DNA of 64,000 bases from Amphiduros pacificus (lineage: Eukaryota; Annelida; Polychaeta; Phyllodocida; Hesionidae), in assembly GCA_949316495.1 (NCBI GenBank), contig OX439005.1:27630217-27694216 (forward strand), written 5' to 3'. Both the position numbers and the translations under genes were made by a program. Positions 36,215 through 50,000 of this stretch are shown here, one piece after another; the first letter of the stretch is position 1, and each line of letters begins with the position of its first letter. The notes beneath the pieces are model-generated. The model worked only from the letters and a program-made list of their open reading frames with translations, was not told where the DNA came from and did no database searches.

Positions 36215-36734
36215 GTTTCAAGATATTTTAGGACTAATTTTTTCGTAGATGTCTGCATCTCAATCACTCACAGCTGCAGGTTTCTTTCAGGTTTTCAACC
36301 GCAATAATTTTTCTTTCAGACTTCATCACTTAATATTCTCTGAATGTTTGATATGAAATCTGAGCATTCTACACTATGCTTGCTGTTTGACTTACTTTCA
36401 TATGCCGTGTTACACTGAGAAATATATGCATTTGAGCTGTCAATACAAAATGATTAGTGGTATACAAAGATGGAAATTGTAGATCATTAAACTGAGATGT
36501 CTATAGATCCGCCTTCTGTTCATATCCTCCTCAATCTGGTCATACCTCCTCCACTCACATCTCCCTCCCCTACCCCATTTTAATCCTAACCTGCCCATAC
36601 CACAACCCCAACCCACTCATACCCCACCACCCACTAATCCCTTCTGAATTAATACCTCCCTCCACCTCCACACTAATGACCCCCTTCATTGACACTCCCC
36701 TTGAAATATAATCCACTCATAAACCAAGCTACTG

Positions 36735-39700
36735 ATACCCTCCACTCACATCCTGTCATACCACCTCCACTCACATCCTGTCATACCCCCTCCACTCACA
36801 TCCTGTCATACCTCCTCCACTCACATCCTGTCATACCACCTCCACTCACATACTGTCATACCCCCTCCACTCACATCCTGTCATACCCCCTCCACTCACA
36901 TCCTGTCATACCCCCTCCACTCACATCCTGTCATACCCCCTCCACTCACATCCTGTCATACCTCCTCCACTCACATCCTGTCATACCCCCTCCACTCACA
37001 TCCTGTCATACCTCCTCCACTCACATCCTGTCATACCCCCTCCACTCACATCCTGTCATACCCCCTCCACTCACATCAAGTCATACCCCCTCCACTCACA
37101 TCCTGTCATACCCCCTCCACTCACATCCTGTCATACCCCCTCCACTCACATCCTGTCATACCTCCTCCACTCACATCCTGTCATACCCCCTCCACTCACG
37201 TCCTGTCAAACCCATCTCCACTCATACCAGATCCACTCATACCAACCCCACTCATACCAGACACACTCATACCAGACACACTCATATCAGACACTCATAT
37301 CAGACACACTCATATCAGACACACTCATACCTGTCATACCCCCTCCACTCACATCCTGTCATACCCCCTCCACTCACATCAAGTCATACCCCCTCCACTC
37401 ACACCAAGTCATACCCCCTCCACTCACATCCTGTCATACCCCCTCCACTCACATCCTGTCATACCCCTCCACTCACATCCTGTAATACCCCCTCCACTCA
37501 CATCCTGTCATACCCCCTCCACTCACATCCTGTCATACCCCTCCACTCACATCCTGTCATACCCATTCCACTCACATCCTGTCATACCCCCTCCACTCAC
37601 ATCCTGTCATACCCCTCCACTCACATCCTGTAATACCCCCTCCACTCACATCTTGTCATACCCCCTCCACTCACATCCTGTCATACCCATTCCACTCATA
37701 TCCTGTCATACCCCCTCCACTCACATCTTGTCATACCCCCTCCACTCACATCTTGTCATACCCCCTCCACTCACATCCTGTCATACCCCCTCCACTCACA
37801 TCCTGTCATACCCCCTCCACTCACATCTTGTCATACCCCCTCCACTCACATCTTGTCATACCCCCTCCACTCACATCCTGTCATACCCCCTCCACTCACA
37901 TCCTGTCATACCCATTCCACTCACATCCTGTCATACCCCCTCCACTCACATCCTGTCATACCTCCACTCACATCTTGTCATACCCCCTCCACTCACATCC
38001 TGTCATACCCCCTCCACTCACATCCTGTCATACCCCCTCCACTCACCCTCCACTCACATCCTGTCATACCCCCTCCACTCACATCCTGTCATACCCCCTC
38101 CACTCACACCAAGTCATACCCCCTCCACTCACATCCTGTCATACCCCCTCCACTCACATCCTGTCATACCCCTCCACTCACATCCTGTAATACCCCCTTC
38201 ACTCACATCCTGTCATACCCCCTCCACTCACATCCTGTCATACCCCTCCACTCACATCCTGTCATACCCATTCCACTCACATCCTGTCATACCCCCTCCA
38301 CTCACATCCTGTCATACCCCTCCACTCACATCCTGTAATACCCCCTCCACTCACATCTTGTCATACCCCCTCCACTCACATCCTGTCATACCCATTCCAC
38401 TCATATCCTGTCATACCCCCTCCACTCACATCTTGTCATACCCCCTCCACTCACATCTTGTCATACCCCCTCCACTCACATCCTGTCATACCCCCTCCAC
38501 TCACATCCTGTCATACCCCCTCCACTCACATCTTGTCATACCCCCTCCACTCACATCTTGTCATACCCCCTCCACTCACATCCTGTCATACCCCCTCCAC
38601 TCACATCCTGTCATACCCATTCCACTCACATCCTGTCATACCCCCTCCACTCACATCCTGTCATACCCCCTCCACTCACATCTTGTCATACCCCCTCCAC
38701 TCACATCCTGTCATACCCCCTCCACTCACATCCTGTCATACCCCCCCCCACTCACATCCTGTCATACCCCCTCCACTCACATCCTGTCATACCCCCTCCA
38801 CTCACATCTTGTCATACCCCCTCCACTCACATCTTGTCATACCCCCTCCACTCACATCCTGTCATACCCCCTCCACTCACCCTCCACTCACATCCTGTCA
38901 TACCCCCTCCACTCACATCCTGTCATACCCCCTCCACTCACATCCTGTCATACCCCCTCCACTCACATCCTGTCATACCCCTCCACTCACATCCTGTCAT
39001 ACCCATTCCACTCACATCCTGTCATACCCCCTCCACTCACATCCTGTCATACCCCTCCACTCACATCCTGTAATACCCCCTCCACTCACATCCTGTCATA
39101 CTCCCTCCACTCACATCCTGTCATACCCATTCCACTCACATCCTGTCATACCCCCTCCACTCACATCTTGTCATACCCCCTCCACTCACATCCTGTCATA
39201 CCCATTCCACTCACATCCTGTCATACCCCCTCCACTCACATCCTGTCATACCCCCTCCACTCACATCTTGTCATACCCCCTCCACTCACATCCTGTCATA
39301 CCCCCTCCACTCACATCCTGTCATACCACCTCCACTCGCATCCTGTCATACCCCCTCCACTCACATCCTGTCATACCCCCTCCACTCACATCCTGTCATA
39401 CCCCCTCCACTCACATCCTGTCATACCCCTCCACTCACATCCTGTCATACCCCCTCCACTCACATCCTGTCATACCCCCTCCACTCGCTTCCTGTCAAAC
39501 CCCCTCCACTCACATCCTGTCATACCCCCTCCACTCACATCCTGTCATACCCCCTCCACTCACATCCTGTCATACCACCTCCACTCACATCCTGTCATAC
39601 CCCCTCCACTCACATCCTGTCATACCCCCTCCACTCACCCTCCACTCACATCCTGTCATACCCCCTCCACTCACATCCTGTCATACCCCCTCCACTCTCG

Positions 39701-40470
39701 TCCTGTCATACCCCCTCCACTCACATCCTGTAATACCCCCTCCACTCACATCCTGTCATACCCCCTCCACTCACATCCTGTCATACCCCCTCCACTCACA
39801 TCCTGTCATACCCCCTCCACTCACATCCTGTCATACCCCCTCCACTCTCGTCCTGTCATACCCCCTCCACTCACATCCTGTCATACCCCCTCCACTCACA
39901 TCCTGTCATACCCCCTCCACTCACATCCTGTCATACCCCCTCCACTGACATCAAGTCATACCCCCTCCACTCACATCTTGTCATACCCCCTCCACTCACA
40001 TCCTGTCATACCCCCTCCACTCACATCCTGTCATACCCCCTCCACTCACATCCTGTCATACCCCCTCCACTCACATCCTGTCATACCACCTCCACTCACA
40101 TCCTGTCATACACCCTCCACTCACATCCTGTCATACCCCCTCCACTCACATCCTGTCATACCCCCTCCACTCACATCCTGTCATACCCCCTCCACTTGCT
40201 TCCTGTCAAACCCATCTCCACTCATACCAGATCCACTCATACCAACCCCACTCATACCAGAACCATTCATACCAGACACACTCATACCAGACACACTCAT
40301 ATCAGACACTCATATCAGACACACTCATACCAACCCACTCATGCCAGACTCACTCATACCTAACCCACTCATACCAAACCCACTCATACCAGACCCACTC
40401 ATACCAGACACACTCATGCCAGACACACTCATACCAGACACACTCACACCCACTTCACCCATATTCCCAT
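36735..40470 (+). repeat. 25-bp minisatellite array in intron 9
   Basis: About 140 copies of a 25-bp unit (ctccactcacatcctgtcat plus acccc), with variants cttgtcat, caagtcat, cattccac and single-base deletions. A distinct block of 13-16-bp units (ctcataccagacacactcat) closes the array at about 40205-40470, and a shorter version lies inside it at 37205-37335. The unit has no stop on the + strand and 25 mod 3 is 1, so all three frames stay open, creating ORFs up to 946 codons. I see no evidence that these are genes. Confidence 0.98.
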
Positions 40471-41057
40471 CACATTGTAATGTTGTACTTTGAAAGCAGA
40501 TACATATTTACTGCACCAATCTACACATACTTTATGATCTATTGGAAAAATAATGAAATGCTTAAGGACATGACATTGAAATATAATCATATACTTACAT
40601 GCATGCATTATTCACTAGTTTATTATATCTACATGTACATAGGGATGATATTTATATTTTTAATAGAAGTATATATTTATCAATTTATCATATTGCTCTT
40701 ACATGTAGGCTTTCATATATTAGATCATTTTAGAATAATAACAGTAATACAATGATTGGGTTATTATGAGAATGACTGGAACATGTTCATGTAGAATGCT
40801 GCTCTCTGTGGTGGTCCACAGCAGTTTGGAGCAAATGGTTTGAGGCATATTTGCAATATATGTGCATAATATTCACAAACTGTATCATAAAATACATGTA
40901 TATGTTTTTATTCTAACACTTTCAAAATATAATTAAATTATAAGGAACTCTTTTTATGCTCTTAAAAATTAAACAGATTGCTTCAAATTAAATGTTAAAT
41001 AGTTTTCATTATAACCAAATCTAGCACTGTATAAACTTGAGCTTATGGACATTTCAG

Positions 41058-44000
41058 GAGGCCGCAGCAGAACAAGATGCAAAGCTGCTATTTCGTGGAG
41101 TAAAGGGAATGGGTAAGTCACCTCATTGTCTAATACTAATTAGGTGTCAAAAGAATGGATAAGATTGGCAATTTCGATATCCCTAATATTTTGTCAAAGG
41201 AATGGCCAAGATAGATAACCTTCAAATACCATTTGGGGGTCAAAAGAATGGGCAGGTTACCGATAATTTTTTTTAAGATCTCTAACATGGGTCTAATAAA
41301 TGAGCAAATTAGATAATATTCAAATAATGATCAGGAGTGAAAAGAGTGACATATCAGAATTGGAATTGTATATATCTAATACCTAACACTGATCAAAGGA
41401 ATGGAGAAGTCACATATTATTTTCAAAAAGTTCATATTAGTTTAAAATGCTTAATAGTTTGTCAAAGAAATTGATAAGTCCTATACAATGGGTTACAGTA
41501 TGGCTCTGTGGCCTTTATGTGACCATAAATATTCAATATGAGGTCTCAGTGCAAATGTTTGTGTAATGCATAAGAAGTTTTAATTATATGTACTGAGCAA
41601 TGGAAAAATGGCATTCAATCTATGGGACAAACCATCTACTCCATTTTCAAGTTATTCATTTTTTTCATTATCCTTTTATTATACTCATGAAAATTGCTTA
41701 TTATTGACAGGTGCTTTATTAATTTCACTATGTGAGTCCTAATCTGTTCAGAATAAGTGACTGATCCCTGCACCACTTATCATGAAAGCTCTTCATGAAG
41801 TCAATATACCATGCTTAAGTCCATTACAACACATAATTGATGACTTAATGACTCGAGTCCAATGAATACTTGACAATGTTCTGCACACCAATGGAGGATA
41901 AAGGGTAGAACCTTTGCAATGTTTGTTATATGTGAAGAGTATTGTGTTTCAGGGAAGTTAGATGAAGCAGTGCTGAAAACGTTAATCAGAAAGACACACA
42001 GTGAGAGACTGGCAGTCAGTGACAAGTTTGATGACCTCTATGACCTGGTAGGCATTCCCTTTGTGGAATAACTCATTTTATATATGTTATCTACAGCAAA
42101 ATGTCCTTTGTTTCCTACTTAGCAGTATGTGTATTAGTTTGAATCACTAAACATTTATTTCACAAAATTATAACATGACTATTTTTAATGAGTCAAACAG
42201 AACTGAACCCTAAGAAGCAGAGAGCACCATCTGCACTAATAGTTATTAAAATCTATAATACATGGTGTCAAAGTTCTGAGGCTTTCATTGTTTTATTTTT
42301 AAATGGTTTCAGAACTTGAAAGCAGAGCTGAAGTCTTCCATGGGATCTGCCTTTGATGTGTTGATAGAGTGCCTACTGGCAGACAGAATGGGGGCTGAAA
42401 TCCTTGATATCAAGAAAGCGATACAGGTATGAGAATATAGTATGTGATTTCAAATAGAAAAGCTACCCAAACATCATTACTGGCAACAATTCGACAATAC
42501 TATATTTATATTGAGATGTTCAATTTTTTAAAAATATGGAATACATCTTAAGATATGATGCTAATGTAATGAATTAAAATGATATTTGAATTTCCCAATG
42601 AGCTATATACATGTATATGTGTGTGTGATATTTGTTTGTATTAGGACAATGATACTGCCACTCTTATCAGATTGATCAGCACAAAGTCAGGCTCAGAAGT
42701 TGCTGCCCTCAATAAAGCCTACAGGAAAAGTGAGCACTTTATGAATTTGATGATAAAGCTATAATATAAATCAAAAGTTGACTTGAAAATCAATACTTGT
42801 ATGAATAGGAGAATAAACACAATTCTTTATAAAAGAACATTTTTTTTTTTAATGATATGAAGTAGCAAATATTTTAACTTATTTATGTTATTTGTTAGCA
42901 GACAAATGCATCTCATAATAACCATGAAGCAATTGTTGTACTGGTGTAATATAAGACACCTCGTTATATTGCAGAGTATGACAAGTATCTATATGATGAT
43001 GTGCAGACAGGTGTTGTGGATGAGGAGTGTCAAATGCTGCTTCAGGCCCTCGTCAAGGTCAGTTTGTCTCAGTTAGAGGCATGTAATTTTGATGCTTAGT
43101 GTGACCTTAGTGTTCAAGGTCCGCAGAACTCAGGATGTGGGATTCGCAAAGTCAGAAGCATTTATTTCTGCTGCTCCATGTGGGTTGTCAAGGTCAAAAG
43201 GTTACTGTGAGTGGGGAGTATATAACAGAAGTATATAACATATGATATACATCTCATTGTCCACAATGGGCAAATATGGTAGGCCAGATTATGGTAGGCC
43301 AAATATGGTAGGCCAGATTATTAGCTTTTATATCAATTAAAATTCAAAATTTAATATCAATTTCTATATGATAGCTCCATTCTAGATATGTTGCTACAGG
43401 AAGCATTTTTTATAGTACATAATTTGTAGGATATCAATTAAAAAATATTGCAGGATGACAGGGCCGATTCAGACCGCATAAATGAGAGCCTTGCAATGAA
43501 AGATGCAGAGGAACTCTATGAGGTAAAAATCATTAATTACTTCACAATGCCAGTAGTATTAACTGGTTCTCAATCATAACAGCATCAGTCAGTAATTATA
43601 TTTGTTCAAGCACGGTGGAGGTGCAAACTATGTATCATAAATATCATATGAAAATTGTTTATGGTCTTATTCATAAATTAATTATTCATAAATTGCTATC
43701 ATGGTAAATTGTACTAACATGATTGATTTTACTTATATACATACATGAATGTTAACATTTTTTTATGGTTTAAATTGGGTGAATAGCAAGCGAGGGTAAT
43801 AATACAGCCTGTTATTTGAAGTTGATGAAACTTCCTATATTTTCACTCATCTAAACTCTCTGCGTGTGACTCATCACAGATCACACTGGATTCTCACGCT
43901 GGATTCTCACTCTGGACTCTCACACTGGTCTCATCTCATCTCCATACTAAATAATCCTCTCCATAAATACAGGATTGTCCTGAAAATGACCCAATTACTA

Positions 44001-47000
44001 CAGTCCTGTTTGAAAGCTTCCAGCCCGTTCCCCAACCCCTTTCCTTGGCCCCTTCTGTCAGGACCTTTACATCATCATCCACTAACAAGTAGGTCACGTG
44101 ATTGTAGTGTCCTGTATATGATACAGAGTTAACATTTATATTCACAGGAAATAATGTTTTTGCATATTTCTTTTGGCTTTAATTATCATATCAGTAAGTG
44201 ACATCCACGATATACCTGTTTATTGAATACATTAAACGAAGGTCCTCAGTACTGTGCAGTCCCTTCCAATCACTTGATGTCCCAGACTCTCACCCAGAAC
44301 ATGGACAGTTTTTGTACTGTGGATCTATACTTTAAATATACCTGTAACTATGAAGTAGTTTGCATGCAAAAATTTGAATCTGCACTTTTTCATTTCATCA
44401 CTTTTTGACATCATTTGCATGGCTCAAATCTTTGGCACAATATTATATTGAGAATGATTAGGTTATCTTGTTTCACCAAGATTTAATCCAAATTCAGACC
44501 TATTCCAAAGTTGACCTTGAAATCAATTTCATGTCGCACCATTAAGTACCAAAGATTTCAGCAAATATTACATAATTACTTATTATTCCAGTATTTTTTC
44601 TTTAATTTATTATATGTATGAATTGCACACACTTGGGTTATATTATTGTTTTTGGTTTGTGTTTTTTTCTTTTCACAGTGGGTTGCTTCTGGTGTAAGTT
44701 GCACACTTACCATGTTTATATGTATGCTTTAGTTCTTACTAATATAATTTTACCCCTCAGCCCTGGTAGGGCAGGATGGGTATTGCAAATGTCAGAAGGA
44801 TGTTGTGACTGGCCTCTCTACATGTCAGCCAGAGTAGCTGACTTAACTATTTACTTTGTGTAGCTATTTGTTTTTTCCATTGAAATTGTACACAAATGGA
44901 AGGGCTGCACAAAGGAATCTGGATCCAATGGACCTGTCATATATAAAGAGAGTAGCCTTGAAAACACAAGCTTGTTTTTGGCAACTTTTCTAATGGCTCC
45001 TGCAAGACAGTCCATTGCCTTACAACTACTCAGAAGGGTTGAGGAGTATTTCATAGCTCAGCTATGTCTAGTTAAAATAAATGTACAAATGGTAAATTGA
45101 ACCGAAGGAAAATTTTAGATAATGCACAAACTGATTGAAATAGTTTGTCTGTTATGAGTTCAAATTGGGTAAAAAGTGACATTTATAAATAAATATATAT
45201 ATATTGAACATTAGGCTTTAATGTCTTGTGTAGTCTTGCCATACAATTCAGTGATCTTCCATTCAATCTGCAACCTTCTTAAGGTTATGAGTAGAGTGTG
45301 TAACTTTTTTATTTTTACCTTTATTTAAATTTCTTGACCAATTATCATTACTTAATGATAAAATAGATATATGTTGTTATTAAAAGTAGTAAACTGAAAT
45401 ACAATTGTAGGTTTTTTAGTCTGATGATAATCTTTGATTTTTTGTATTTACCAAAACAATACATTTTAGTAATATTATAGGAATAATTATACAATATAAT
45501 TTTAACTTAAAGTAATTAAGCTATCAAGCTATGCAGATATATTTGCATATTGCTTTAGTGTCTGCAGCATGATGAGATGCTATATTTAATTTCTGTAAAG
45601 AACATACATATTTATGTATAAGACAAACATTTATGTGCATGAAATATCTATCAAAGCTAAAATATAATAAATATAACTTTGCATGCACTGATCAGATAAT
45701 ATGTGTATACAATATATTGATATACATTAATATGTATCTGATGAATAGACCAACTAATCAATCCATTATGTGTCTCATAATAAGGAGATATGTGCATTTT
45801 CTGTCTTTCAGTCAGGGGATGCTAGATTCACCAGTGACCGGGGCAAGTTCATGCGGATCATCCAGGAACGGAGTTTCCCTCAGATCCGGACCACTCTGGC
45901 AGACTACCGAATGGTACACTCCAGAGATTCATTAATAATCATAAGATTAAGGAATAATTTCTGTTCAATCTATATATTGTTTATATGGTGAATGGTAACT
46001 GATGAAATGCAACTTATGAATAGTAATATTAATTATGAATTATTTAGAAACGTATATGCATGTGCTTAGATAAAATACTTATGAATCTCCCAATTGCTGG
46101 CAGATAAACAAGTAATTTGCACTGAGGTTTTTAAATAGCCCATTGTCGTGGAGCAGATTACCATCTTTAGAGCAGATCACCATATTATTGCCTTGTGTTT
46201 GCAGATATCTGGAGGGGATGGTGTGACAGTTAGTATGCAGGAAGATGGCTGCTCCCAGGAGTTCATACAAGCAGTGGACACTTTAGGTTGGTGTTGCTGA
46301 TTAGTAATGACTTGTGTCATATGTGCCACATCATACCTGACAACACCTGACACGTCATGGGGTACAGGTTCACTGTCAAATCTCTTTCAAGGAACACTGT
46401 TTGACTCTGTCATTGGACATGCCTATTACTTTTATAATTTCTTGCTCAGGTTGTTTTATAGAGCTGTAATTTGAAGTGGCATATTTAGTTTACGAAAAAT
46501 TCAGACTTCACAGTAATTTAGAGAGATATGAAATTTAATAATTTATTACGCAGTGGGTTGGTTGATGATTTCCTTCGATGATTTCCTTCAATTTTTTTCA
46601 GCAAACTGTTTATCCGCCGACCCTGTTTTTTGGGCAGAAAAATTGAGAGAGAACATGGCAGCGAACAATGCAGAACTCATCACAATGCTGCTGGTCAGGT
46701 CACAGGTAGGTACATGTTTATATATGTTTATATAAAATATATATACCGGTAAATAAAGAAAACAATTATACGTGTATGTGTATAATATTGAAAAATGTTT
46801 ATATAAAATATATATACCAGTAAATAATTAAAACAATTATAAGTGTATGTGTATAATATCGAAAAAATATATAGAAAGATATCAATAATATGATTTTATT
46901 GGTTCAATAAATGCCTTGTACATGCATATGTATATAACATATTACATTTTCAATATACTGGTCACAAAGTGATAAAGTATATACTACAATAGCAAAGAAC

Positions 47001-50000
47001 CAATGATTAAAAGTATGTCAGTTCAGAAGATTCTGATCAGAGTTTTAATTTTATTTGAAAGCTTTTAACTTTGCTGATATTTTTAAATGATACATTTGAA
47101 TGCATGTAGACCAAAGGACCTTTTCAAGTTTGATGTGTTCTCTCTCCTACTTATAGTATATATAAGGATTCATGGAATCATTGCAGTTATATCATTTTGA
47201 TCAATCACTGCCTTCTTTCAGATTGACCTTCCCCAGATAAAGCGAGCCTATAAGAAGAAATATAATACAGAACTGACAGAAGACATCCAATCTAAATGTG
47301 GGCGGGAGGCTGGACCTCTGATAGCTCAAATCGCACGCTCAACCAATATTTCCCCTTCAAAGGTAATATACCAGTATAAACCAAGTACTAAGCATTGATC
47401 TTGGTGTGAATGAATCAAAATGAAAGGTACAATTTATTTCCTCTAAAGCTGAATATGTCAAAATGTGTTTAATTTTTTTATTACTGAAATAAATTTGATG
47501 TTTTTAGGAGCAAACTGCAAATAGGAGAGTAAATGGTATAGTTGTTGGTGTTATTGCCAAGAAAACTCCCCTAAAACGACCAGTTGCCAACAAGACTGTT
47601 GATGCAAGTAAGAACAGCCCTCTCTCCCATCCAGCTGGGCAAAGTCCCTCCAACAAAAACACTGACAAGAAAAAAACTCAACATTCACCAAGAGGTCCTG
47701 TTCAAAAGAAAGTCCAGAAAGGCAATGGAACTGTTAAACCAGCTAAGAACTTTGATGCAAAACAGGATGCGGCAGACATTCACGAAGCGCTGGCTGGGTG
47801 GGGCACAGATGAGGCTCCACTCATACACATCTTGGCAGGCAGAGACAATACCCAGAGACAACAAATACAACACTCATATCAACAACTGTATGACAAGGTA
47901 AGTAATGCATGACATGTTTTTTTTTTCATAAGGAAACATACCTGATTTCAGAGGTGACTCACAGTTAGTTGAATAGGGCATGCTAGCAGGTGGTTATATT
48001 TGACATGGGACAGCTGAAGGTTGTCATTTGCCATGGGACAGCTTAAGGTTGTTATTTGACATGGGACAGCTTCAGATAATTATTTGACATGGGACATCTT
48101 ACTTAAGGTTGTTATTTGACATGGGACAGCTTCGAATCATTATTTGACATGGGACAGCATCAGATCATTATTTGACATGCAGCAGCTTAAGGTTGTTATT
48201 TGACATGGGACAGCTTCAGATCATTATTTGACATAGGACAGCTTAAGGTTGTTATTTGACATGGGGCAGCTTCAGATCACTATTTGACATGGGACAGCAT
48301 CAGATCATTATTTGACATGGGACAGCTGCAAATCATAGCTTGACAAGAAACAGCTTTTAACATAATATTGTTATTTCAGAAATTATCTGAGGCCCTGGAG
48401 CGTGAATTGTCTGGAGACTTTGAGGAGCTGATTCTGGCTCTGATGATGACCCCACCTATGTATGATGCCTACTGCCTGCACGATGCCCTGGATGGAATAG
48501 GCACCACGGATACAGCTCTCATTGGTATCCTAGCAACAAGAAATGCCAAAGTGAGTATCAGTGGCCACTTCCTTAGATGAGGAAAAATAAATATTTGGCA
48601 TAGGTGAAAAACATCAATCCCATTAGCTTACAGTTTATTACTATGCTTTGCCAGTCACATCAAATCTTCTGGTGCTGGCATTAGCTAAAAGGCTCATAAA
48701 ACTTATTTTTTAACAAATCTCATCAAATTAAATCAACATATCTGAGTCAAAACAATCAATGGGTTATTGTGACCTCACATTCTTGACGGACTGTAATGGA
48801 ATTTCGATTAATGCTTTGACTTTGTAAAATAGACATGGATTATTGAAGTGCAATGCTGGCCAATCCATCAATTTTACTAAATTATTTACAGAAATAATGA
48901 TATCATTCTAGCCACATTTATCATATTATGAAAACCATTGCAATTTTTGAACTTTTATTTCTAGTATGTCAATGAAGATTTGCAAAACTTGACTACATAA
49001 ACATGTACATGAAGGTTCTAAAATATTTAGAGTTTGATCATTGATGAGTTGTTCCAGCCAAGCCTCAATTGTTTGCTGAATTGTTTCTGATTTTATTTGG
49101 AAAATGTTTGGCATTTTCAGGAATTAGAAGCAATAAGTTTGGAATATGAGAAGAAGTATGGAGACCTAAGTGGAGATATAGCAGATGGAAACAATGTGGC
49201 ATTCCAGGAGGTATTACTGGCGATACTGGACGGAAATAGAGACAAGAGCACAACTGTCAACAGGGACCTGGCAAGGCAGGATGCACAACTCATCCACAAG
49301 GTCTGACATCACCAAACCTATTATATGTTATATTTTTATGGGTCTTTATTTCTAAATAGAGTGCAGTATGTAAATATATGTAATGCAAGAAAAGGTATTG
49401 TCTCATACATGTAAAACGTACACAGGAAATATCCAATAGTATATTAGCAAATAAGACTGATATTAGTGTGATGTATTTATATATTCTCTTACTTCTAATG
49501 AACACTAAGATCATATTTTTATGTGAAGGGAAATGTTAAAAACATATTTTACTATAAATGATGCCAGATTTCACCTGGTTAACACACTTTGACCACATAC
49601 TCATAAAAAGTAGCATTTATATAATCTGTTGGCTATATTAAATACAATATGAAAATTCCACTGAGTTTGGATCAGTTATAATAATTTCTTGTCGGGATGC
49701 CAATTGGTTTTGCCGAGTAAACTTTTAGATGTAGAGAATAATAAGTAATATATATTTGCTTCACAATCAGAAGGTTTTGTGGAAATTTCCATACATTAGG
49801 GACATATAAAAATGTGAAATGTCAATTACTACATGAGTAAAAAAATTGTTTATCTTTTCTTATCAGGGTGCCAACCTCAGCCCAGAGAAGAATCATGAGA
49901 CCATAAAAAATATATTCACAAAGAGAAACAGTGCTCAGATCAAGGCCACATTTGAAGAATATCACAAAGTAAACTTTTAAGATTTTTGTTTGTCAATGAT

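Noticed and set aside
36689-40493. ORFs of 314, 946, 496, 171 and 161 codons on the + strand
   Set aside because: They are frames through a stop-free 25-bp satellite inside an intron. The same 25-residue pattern appears in all three frames, and there are no gene-like ends.
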